Assembly: GCA_900318625.1 (NCBI GenBank)
Contig: ONLG01000022.1
Span: 1 to 37,396 of the forward strand
DNA: 37,396 nt
Source: an uncultured Prevotella sp.
GTDB taxonomy: Bacteria; Bacteroidota; Bacteroidia; Bacteroidales; Bacteroidaceae
Direction of reading: 5' to 3'
Part shown: positions 31,824-37,396 of the stretch, one piece after another
Position numbering within the stretch: the first letter of the stretch is position 1
Layout: each line of letters starts with the position of its first letter
Notes under the pieces: model-generated
Told to the model about the DNA's origin: nothing
Databases searched by the model: none
The model's input: the letters and a program-made list of their open reading frames with translations, nothing else
Position numbers and translations under genes: made by a program

Positions 31824-33092
31824 TCAGCTCCACCCCAGTGTCTTGAGATATAGCTGGCGTATCCATGCGCCCACCTTAACCCAGGTAATCTGGTCTACCT
31901 CTTTCTTGCCTTCTTCCTGCAAATAGTGGAACAGGCTCTCGTTATGGCAGATAGAATACATGGCATCGGCAAGGGCGTGAATGTCCCAGTAGTCCACCTT
32001 TATACAGTTATGCAGTATCTCGGCACATCCACTCTGCTTGGATATGATGGAAGGAGTGCCGCACTGCATGGCCTCAAGGGGGGAGATACCGAATGGTTCA
32101 GACACAGACGGCATGACATAGACATCGGAATCTTTCAGACATTCGTACACCTGCTTGCCGCGCATGAAGCCCGGGAAGTGGAAACGGTCGGCAATGCCTC
32201 TCTCGGCAGCAAGATATATCATCTGGTCCATCATGTCGCCACTGCCGGCAAAGCAGAAACGCACATTGCGCGTGCGGTGCAACACCATGTTGGCAGCCTC
32301 GACAAAGTACTCAGGACCCTTCTGCATTGTGATGCGTCCGAGGAAAGTTACAACCTTTTCCTTGCCTGTGTGGTCGGGGCGCGGTATGTCCTGAAGCTCC
32401 TGTCGGAGTGGATAAACGGCATTGTGAACCGTGAAGCACTTGCGTGGGTCTTGGTGGTAGTGGTTGATAACGGTCTGTCGGGTGAGTTCCGACACACACA
32501 TTATGCAGTCGGCATTGTCCATTCCGTCTTTCTCTATACCATAGACAGTGGGGTTCACCTTTCCTCGCGAGCGGTCGAAGTCGGTGGCATGGACATGGAT
32601 GCACAAAGGTTTGCCGCTCACGCTCTTGGCATGGATGCCTGCGGGATAGGTGAGCCAGTCGTGGGCGTGGATTATATCAAACTCCTCGGTGCGTGCTACG
32701 ACACCCGCAATGATGCTGTAGTTGTTTATCTCCTCGTGAAGGTTGCTGGGATAGCCGCCTGCAAACTCCATACACCCAAGGTCGTTGACGTTCATATAAT
32801 TGAAGTCAGCATATATATGCTCGCGCAATCGATAGTAGTAATCGGGCGACATGATGTTTCCAACGCGGTTCTGCACATAGTCATAGTCTACGTCGCGCCA
32901 TGCTATGGGCACCGCATTCATGGCAATTATGCGTGCGGCATGTTGTTCTTCGTCGCCGAAAGGATGTGGCAGGCACAAAGCAATCTCGATGTCGCCCTGC
33001 GCTTTCAGACCTTCCGATATACCATAATTGGCTGTGGCGAGTCCTCCGAATACGTGTGGAGGATACTCCCATCCGAACATTAGTACTTTCAT
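31824..33092 (-). CDS. Glycogen synthase-like glycosyltransferase (GT4)
   Basis: A 422-residue GT-B-fold glycosyltransferase. The N-terminal KVLMFGWEYPPHVFGGLATA carries the donor-side Gly-Gly loop typical of glycogen synthases. HAHDWLTYPAGIHAK is the acceptor-side motif. FLGRITMQKGPEYFVEAAN opens the C-terminal domain. SEPFGISPLEAMQCGTPSI (about 331-349) is the EX7E motif binding the nucleotide sugar. It most likely adds alpha-1,4-glucose units to glycogen, as its neighbours are a debranching enzyme and a GH57 amylase. The donor (UDP- or ADP-glucose) cannot be told. It is 30 nt downstream of the debranching enzyme gene. Confidence 0.87.
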   Translation of the reverse strand: MKVLMFGWEYPPHVFGGLATANYGISEGLKAQGDIEIALCLPHPFGDEEQHAARIIAMNAVPIAWRDVDYDYVQNRVGNIMSPDYYYRLREHIYADFNYMNVNDLGCMEFAGGYPSNLHEEINNYSIIAGVVARTEEFDIIHAHDWLTYPAGIHAKSVSGKPLCIHVHATDFDRSRGKVNPTVYGIEKDGMDNADCIMCVSELTRQTVINHYHQDPRKCFTVHNAVYPLRQELQDIPRPDHTGKEKVVTFLGRITMQKGPEYFVEAANMVLHRTRNVRFCFAGSGDMMDQMIYLAAERGIADRFHFPGFMRGKQVYECLKDSDVYVMPSVSEPFGISPLEAMQCGTPSIISKQSGCAEILHNCIKVDYWDIHALADAMYSICHNESLFHYLQEEGKKEVDQITWVKVGAWIRQLYLKTLGWS

Positions 33093-33122
33093 GGTTTTCT
33101 TAATCCTATTACGTATGCCTTG

Positions 33123-35069
33123 TTACACATGATATTGATATTTCTCGAGCAGCGACAACGCCCTGAGCACTTCGCCCACGTTCATTGCAAACGAAGTGGC
33201 TCCACGTCCGTGGAATGGAGGGTTGCCATCGAAGAGTTCGCTGATAGTACCTAAGGCATGGTACGACATCTCGTCTTCAAATCCAACCATCTGGCGCTCA
33301 AGGAAGCTGAGGCGCGTGCGCTTGTAGAGTTTCAGACAAGCCTCCACGTAGAAGCCGCACAGCCAAGGCCAGGCCGTTCCCTGATGATAGGCATAGTCGC
33401 GCTGTGTCTGCGGACCTACATATATCGGATTGTAGCCGCCACTCTTCGGAGAGAGCGAACGCAGTCCCTTCGGTGTGAGAAGCTCACGCGTGCAGATGTC
33501 AACGACAGACTTCTTTTGCTGTTTGTCGAGCGGTGAGTAGTCGAAGGCTGCTGCGAAAATCATGTTGGGACGAACGCTCCAGTCCATATTGTTTCCATCT
33601 ACGTAATCGAACAGGTAGCCGTACTCGTTGAGGAATGTGCTGAGGAACGACTGCTTGCAAAGCTCAGCCCTCTGTTCGAGGTCGTCGGCACGCTTTTCAT
33701 CGCCGCCGTCGGCTGCCAACGATGCTGCAAAGCGCAGGGCATTGTACCACAGAGCATTGAACTCAACGATGAAACCGGTTCTCGGCACCACAGGGCGACC
33801 GTTGGCAGTAGAGTTCATCCACGTTATGGCTTCGTCCTTGCCATCGGCACGCAGCATACCGTTGTCTTCGAGCGACATCTTAGGATGCTTGCCGGCGATT
33901 ATGAAGTCTATTATGTCCTGCACAAGTTTGCCATAGTGCTTCTGACATGAAGCCTTTCCAGCCTCCTTGGCATATTGCTGAATAGCCCAGATAGCCCAGA
34001 GAGGAACATCGGGCTTGTCAATCTCATAGATTTTTCCCTGCGGTTTGCCTTCCATGAAAGCCCTTAGCTCCTTGGCTGCACTTTCCATAACGAGCTCGAA
34101 ATAGTCTTGTTCGCCAATGGAAAGGGTCAGTCCGGGCAGTGCAATGAAGGTGTCGCGCGCACGGCACTTGAACCAAGGATAACCAGCAAGCAGATAACGC
34201 TCGTCGTTCTTGGTACGATAGTGGAACTGATGGGCGGCATTGACAAGACAGTGGAAGAAGTTGTCGCGTGGCGGACGTAAGCTCACCTCCTCGTCGAAGA
34301 GCTTTTTCAGCTGAGTGGTCTTTATCTCCGAGGTTGATGCAGCAAAGACAATGCTCTCGCCTTTCTTTATCGCCATCTCGAAATAGCCGGGAACATAAAG
34401 GTCCTCGTTTGATGCATAGCCGCGCTCCTGCTCCTTTGGATATTCCACTCCGCGATACCAGTCAGGCTGGAAATGAAACTCGTTCTTCTTTGAGAACTGC
34501 ATATAGAGGTCTGGATAGCCTGCATACATACAGGTGCGGATACCGCCCGGCACTTCGTGATAGACTCGGCTGGCTACCGAGTTCTCGTGTGTGAACTGGC
34601 GCACGCTGCGGAAAGCGAGGAAGGGCTTGAAGCGAAGAGTCGTTGCCGAATGGGCATCGACAAGGGTGTAGCGTATCAGCAGGCGGTCTTCATAGGCTTG
34701 GAAGACAAATTCTTTCTTCAAGATGACACCACCTACACGGTAGATTGTTGTTGGAACTTTGTCACAATCGAACTCACGGATGTACTTGTGACCTTTCGGG
34801 CTGAAGTTGTTGCCCTGATACTTGTGCAGACCGAGATTGAATTCCGCACCATGCTGTATTACCGTCACATCGAGCGAAGAGAGCAGAACGTGGTTCTCAT
34901 CGTCGATTTCAGGCACAGGAACCACGAGCAGGCCGTGGTATTTGCGGATATTACAATCTACAATCGTCGAGCAAGAGTAAGCTCCCGAACGGTTGGTTCT
35001 GAGCAATTCCTTCGGAAGAGACTCCTCCAGGTTGGTCATCAAGGCTTTCTCAAATCGTAGATAACTCAT
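33123..35069 (-). CDS. Glycogen debranching enzyme (amylo-alpha-1,6-glucosidase type)
   Basis: A 648-residue enzyme with an N-terminal bacterial debranching domain (about 1-240: RTNRSGAYSCSTIVDCNIRK, then YHGLLVVPVPE). An (alpha/alpha)6-barrel catalytic domain follows (about 270-640). The barrel shows GYPWFKCRARDTFIALPGL with the likely acidic catalyst, WMNSTANGRPVVPRTGFIVE, and HQGTAWPWLCGFYVEACLKL near the end. It removes alpha-1,6-linked glucose at branch points of glycogen. It is the first gene of the operon, with its own promoter and a leader carrying a 16-bp palindrome. Confidence 0.92.
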   Translation of the reverse strand: MSYLRFEKALMTNLEESLPKELLRTNRSGAYSCSTIVDCNIRKYHGLLVVPVPEIDDENHVLLSSLDVTVIQHGAEFNLGLHKYQGNNFSPKGHKYIREFDCDKVPTTIYRVGGVILKKEFVFQAYEDRLLIRYTLVDAHSATTLRFKPFLAFRSVRQFTHENSVASRVYHEVPGGIRTCMYAGYPDLYMQFSKKNEFHFQPDWYRGVEYPKEQERGYASNEDLYVPGYFEMAIKKGESIVFAASTSEIKTTQLKKLFDEEVSLRPPRDNFFHCLVNAAHQFHYRTKNDERYLLAGYPWFKCRARDTFIALPGLTLSIGEQDYFELVMESAAKELRAFMEGKPQGKIYEIDKPDVPLWAIWAIQQYAKEAGKASCQKHYGKLVQDIIDFIIAGKHPKMSLEDNGMLRADGKDEAITWMNSTANGRPVVPRTGFIVEFNALWYNALRFAASLAADGGDEKRADDLEQRAELCKQSFLSTFLNEYGYLFDYVDGNNMDWSVRPNMIFAAAFDYSPLDKQQKKSVVDICTRELLTPKGLRSLSPKSGGYNPIYVGPQTQRDYAYHQGTAWPWLCGFYVEACLKLYKRTRLSFLERQMVGFEDEMSYHALGTISELFDGNPPFHGRGATSFAMNVGEVLRALSLLEKYQYHV

Positions 35070-35141
35070 ATTAAATTAGGTTTTTATAGATAATTCTAAA
35101 CTTAGTAATCGGCTAACAATGTTAATGAACGGTTGGAACAC

Positions 35142-35157
35142 GCAAACAATCGTTTGC
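35142..35157. promoter_or_regulatory. Palindrome GCAAACaatcGTTTGC in the glycogen-operon leader
   Basis: A perfect 6-bp inverted repeat around 4 nt, 12 nt downstream of the minus-strand -7 box (35170-35177) and about 70 nt before the ATG. The symmetry suits a LacI- or GntR-type dimer, or a leader stem; no regulator gene lies nearby. Confidence 0.4.
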
Positions 35158-35169
35158 ACATTGCACCCT

Positions 35170-35177
35170 CAAAATTA
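35170..35177 (-). promoter_or_regulatory. -7 promoter box of the glycogen operon
   Basis: The minus strand reads TAATTTTG, matching TAnnTTTG. The leader to the ATG at 35069 is about 95 nt. Confidence 0.55.
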
Positions 35178-35206
35178 CGTTTTTTTCTTTTTTCGTCAAA
35201 AAAAAA

Positions 35207-35232
35207 CACTCGTTTTTTCAATAAAACGAGTG
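35207..35232. terminator. Bidirectional-type terminator after the lipid-kinase gene
   Basis: CACTCGTTTT (35207-35216) pairs perfectly with AAAACGAGTG (35223-35232) across a 6-nt loop. A run of A precedes and a run of T follows, so it can act on either strand. It ends the miaA-lipid kinase transcript. Confidence 0.9.
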
Positions 35233-35276
35233 TTTTTTAAAGTCTATTTAGAGTCAAACACGCTGTTTGAAGCATC

Positions 35277-36221
35277 TTATACTGGAATAAGGAAGTTTAT
35301 CACCTCTTGTTCTATCGTCACCTTGAACGGACCGACGGGTGCTCCGCTCATCAGCCGACCGTCTACTCCAACCATAGCGTGCTCCACTTCCTTGAACTCT
35401 ATCTCGCGCGTTCTGAAAGGATGAACACTGCGATGATTGAGGAATTTGCCTTTCAGGAAAAGGTAAATGCCTTCAAACAACTGCGTCATCTCGGGATGAT
35501 ATACCACCGAAACGTCAAGCAGCCCGTTGTAGGGCACTGCATTGGGGGTCTGTCCGTAGCCTGAAGCACTGCCTATGCACACCGTCATCACCTTTCGCCG
35601 GATACGGTCGGAGTTGATTGATATGTCCATGAGGTACTCCATGCGCTGGAATATAAGAAGTATGAACGAGAAAAGGAACGACAACGTTCTGGAGCCGAAG
35701 AAGTGGCGCGTCTGCCTTCTGAGGTTCATAATGGCAGCAATGAGGCCAACATTGATGCAGTTGACGAAATAGCGATGGCATTTCTCTTGCTTTTTGTTGG
35801 TGTAACGTATGCAGCCAAGGTCTATCTTCCTCACCCTGCGAGCCTTCAACCAAGCCACGTTCTGCTCCACCTCGCCTTCATCGAAGCCCCAGAAGTGAGC
35901 AAAGTCGTTCATCATACCGTTGGGAATAACTCCCAGGACTATGCTCTCACGGGTAGCCTTATCGGTCTGCATGATGCAGTTGACGGCATCGTTGAGGGCC
36001 GAGTCGCCTCCCACTATCACGATTGTCTTGTAGCCGTTGGCTATCATCATCGTTATCAGGCGGTCAACGCTGCCCACGCTTTCGCTCTGTATCTTGTCGA
36101 ACTCAATGTTCTGCTCGTGCAGAGCCGCCTCAATGCGTTCCCAGCGGCGCTTCGGATTGCTCAGAAGTCCGCCTTTAGGACAGTAGAGTATTCCCCACTT
36201 ATCTGTTACGTTGTTGCTCAT
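35277..36221 (-). CDS. Lipid-kinase-like protein (diacylglycerol kinase catalytic fold) with altered motifs
   Basis: A 314-residue protein of the diacylglycerol kinase catalytic family, which phosphorylates lipid hydroxyls with ATP. The nucleotide-binding loop, normally GGDGTxNE, here reads GGDSALND (71-78), and the following segment, usually near PLGTGNDFA, reads PNGMMNDFAHFWGF (100-113). The C-terminal beta-rich lipid-binding domain is complete, with YNGLLDVSVVYHP and VDGRLMSGAPVGPF. The changed Gly-Thr positions might alter ATP binding or just reflect a Bacteroidota subgroup. It follows miaA by 26 nt. The substrate is unknown. Confidence 0.82.
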   Translation of the reverse strand: MSNNVTDKWGILYCPKGGLLSNPKRRWERIEAALHEQNIEFDKIQSESVGSVDRLITMMIANGYKTIVIVGGDSALNDAVNCIMQTDKATRESIVLGVIPNGMMNDFAHFWGFDEGEVEQNVAWLKARRVRKIDLGCIRYTNKKQEKCHRYFVNCINVGLIAAIMNLRRQTRHFFGSRTLSFLFSFILLIFQRMEYLMDISINSDRIRRKVMTVCIGSASGYGQTPNAVPYNGLLDVSVVYHPEMTQLFEGIYLFLKGKFLNHRSVHPFRTREIEFKEVEHAMVGVDGRLMSGAPVGPFKVTIEQEVINFLIPV

Positions 36222-36247
36222 ATATATAATAAGGTGTAGTTGTTATG

Positions 36248-37213
36248 CTATTCGGTTATGTTGTCTCGCTGTTGGCCTCGCCATAGTTGCAGTATTGTTT
36301 CGACCTTTTCGCTCATTGGCAGGCTGTAGTCAATCCAGTTGATAGAGAAACCTCGGCGTTCCATTCCCCTGAACCATGTCATCTGCCGTTTGGCAAACTG
36401 GTGGATGGCTATCTCAAGCTGGCAGAACATTTCGTCGTAGGTAAGATTTCCCAACACATACTCGGTCACAAACTTGTACTCCAAGCCGTAGTAGATAAGG
36501 TCGTCGGCCTTTATGCCCTTGTCGAGCAATGCCTTAACCTCGTCTACCATACCCTCGTCTATGCGTTGCCGCAGCCTGTTGGTTATCCGCTGGCGACGTT
36601 CCTCGCGGTCTATATCTACTCCTATAATAAGCGAGTCGATAGGTTCCTGTCGACGGCGCGGTGTGGGATGGTCTATGTTATAGGTCTCAATCTCTATTGC
36701 TCGGATAGCTCGCTGCGCAGTATCAACATCAGTGGTGTTGTGCATGGCTGAACCTGTCTGTCTTTTCAGCTCACGCAACAAGTCAGTCAGCTCGCCAAGC
36801 GACTTGCCTTCGAGCCGCTGCCGCAGCTCTGGGTTCTGCGGTACGGGCGACAACTCGTAGCCTTTGAGCACCGCCTCTATGTAAAGGCCCGTGCCACCGC
36901 AGAGGATAGGCACCGCGTTGCGGCTTAGTATGTCACGGTAGGCGTGGTGGAAATCCGCCTGATATTCGTATAGATTATACTTCGAGCCCGCTTCACATAT
37001 ATCTATAAGGTGATATGGAATATCGATGCCGCCCACGTGGTAGTCCTTCAAATCCTTGCCGGTGCCTATATCCATACCTCGGTAGACCTGCCGCGAGTCG
37101 GCGGAGATAATCTCTGCCGCCCCACCCTCTTCTGTCAGGCGTGCAGCCAACGCCGCAGCAATGCTTGTCTTGCCGCTCGCCGTTGGTCCGAGTATGGTAA
37201 TGAGTTGCTTCAC
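36248..37213 (-). CDS. miaA: tRNA dimethylallyltransferase MiaA
   Basis: A 321-residue prenyltransferase that adds a dimethylallyl group to A37 of tRNAs reading codons starting with U. The P-loop GPTASGKT (9-16), SADSRQVYRGMDIGTGK, IPYHLIDI, GGTGLYIEAVLKG and the C-terminal RQMTWFRG are the family motifs. The start codon is GTG at 37213, which the P-loop position fixes because no other start fits. The codon lies 4 nt after the -7 box TACTTTTG, so the transcript is probably leaderless. The lipid-kinase-like gene follows 26 nt downstream. Confidence 0.95.
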   Translation of the reverse strand: MKQLITILGPTASGKTSIAAALAARLTEEGGAAEIISADSRQVYRGMDIGTGKDLKDYHVGGIDIPYHLIDICEAGSKYNLYEYQADFHHAYRDILSRNAVPILCGGTGLYIEAVLKGYELSPVPQNPELRQRLEGKSLGELTDLLRELKRQTGSAMHNTTDVDTAQRAIRAIEIETYNIDHPTPRRRQEPIDSLIIGVDIDREERRQRITNRLRQRIDEGMVDEVKALLDKGIKADDLIYYGLEYKFVTEYVLGNLTYDEMFCQLEIAIHQFAKRQMTWFRGMERRGFSINWIDYSLPMSEKVETILQLWRGQQRDNITE

Positions 37214-37217
37214 CTTG

Positions 37218-37225
37218 CAAAAGTA
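37218..37225 (-). promoter_or_regulatory. -7 promoter box of miaA
   Basis: The minus strand reads TACTTTTG, then CAAG, then GTG. The predicted transcription start coincides with or nearly touches the start codon. Confidence 0.65.
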
Positions 37226-37236
37226 AACAAAAAAAG

Positions 37237-37257
37237 CCGTCCGACAATATCGGACGG
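37237..37257 (-). terminator. Terminator upstream of miaA
   Basis: CCGTCCGA (37237-37244) pairs with TCGGACGG (37250-37257) across a 5-nt loop. On the minus strand CTTTTTTTG follows, so it ends transcription of the gene entering at the right edge, before the miaA promoter. Confidence 0.85.
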
Positions 37258-37286
37258 TTTTATTTTTATGATGAAGGCATAGGGGA

Positions 37287-37396
37287 TTACTTCAGATAGA
37301 AAGACCCCATGCCTACTCCGTAGTTGCGGAGTGAGCCATACTTGCCGCCGCCCATATAGTCCTGACACCATGTACGAGCGAAAGCACGCTTGCCGT
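37287..37396 (-). CDS. 3' end of an unidentified gene (partial)
   Basis: The minus strand has an open frame from the window edge to TAA at 37287-37289. It ends in GKYGSLRNYGVGMGSFYLK, preceded by AFARTWCQDYMGG. Only about 35 residues are visible. The Gly/aromatic-rich end could belong to an outer-membrane or secreted protein, but no family was recognised. The terminator at 37237-37257 supports a real gene end here. Confidence 0.6.
   Translation of the reverse strand, partial: GKRAFARTWCQDYMGGGKYGSLRNYGVGMGSFYLK

Noticed and set aside
31926-33083. A 385-codon open frame on the plus strand opposite the GT4 gene
   Set aside because: It is the mirror of a well-supported glycosyltransferase and shows no recognisable domain.

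Overview
The window looks like a chromosomal segment of a Bacteroidota bacterium, most likely Prevotella or a close relative. Many genes are preceded by the Bacteroidota -7 promoter box TAnnTTTG, sometimes with TTTG 19 nt upstream. Most genes lack a Shine-Dalgarno sequence. The gene families are typical of the phylum: M49 peptidase, Rho with a long disordered insert, GT4/GH57 glycogen genes, an AmgK/MurU pair, DUF4421 and DUF1460. No rRNA, tRNA or CRISPR array was seen. Assignments rest on reading motifs by eye; no database search was possible.

Layout. (1) 1-1250: the tail of an unknown gene and an AT-rich AraC-family regulator. (2) 1351-8021: an integrative mobilizable element. In transcription order (minus strand) it has two tandem tyrosine recombinases, an excisionase-like HTH protein, a small unknown protein, a winged-helix-like protein, an oriT-like hairpin region, MobC, a relaxase and a coiled-coil membrane protein. 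No resistance or metabolic cargo is recognisable and its ends could not be fixed. (3) 8507-9855: an orphan HigA-type antitoxin and a membrane protein, both with strong Shine-Dalgarno sites. (4) 10133-12168: crcB fluoride channel (+) convergent with guaA (-). guaA is broken by a deletion of about 19 nt that removes a conserved segment and shifts the frame. (5) 12300-14849: a wall-sugar recycling operon: small membrane protein, AmgK-type kinase fused to a RapZ C-terminal domain, MurU-type nucleotidyltransferase. (6) 14858-15010: two near-identical 66-68 bp repeats with hairpin cores. (7) 15036-18183: AlkD-like protein, dipeptidyl peptidase III and a small AraC-type regulator. (8) 18437-20371: DUF2520 protein, KdsC-like phosphatase and Maf. 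(9) 20469-25304: a GNAT/FemAB-like protein (+), facing a minus-strand run of oxidoreductase, DUF4421, DUF1460 and deoD. (10) 25476-29969 (+): engB, an ABC-F ATPase and rho. (11) 30331-35069 (-): a glycogen operon of debranching enzyme, GT4 synthase and GH57 amylase. (12) 35277-37213 (-): miaA and a lipid-kinase-like gene, then the 3' end of an unknown gene at the window edge.

The main points for a second look are the broken guaA, the AmgK-RapZ fusion next to MurU, the oriT-like nested hairpin, the repeat families, and three genes (minus-strand starts at 14849 and 37213, plus-strand start at 20469) whose start codon lies exactly 4 nt after TAnnTTTG. That spacing predicts leaderless mRNAs, twice starting with GTG. 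The rho, crcB and glycogen-operon leaders also carry perfect inverted repeats that no annotated gene explains.
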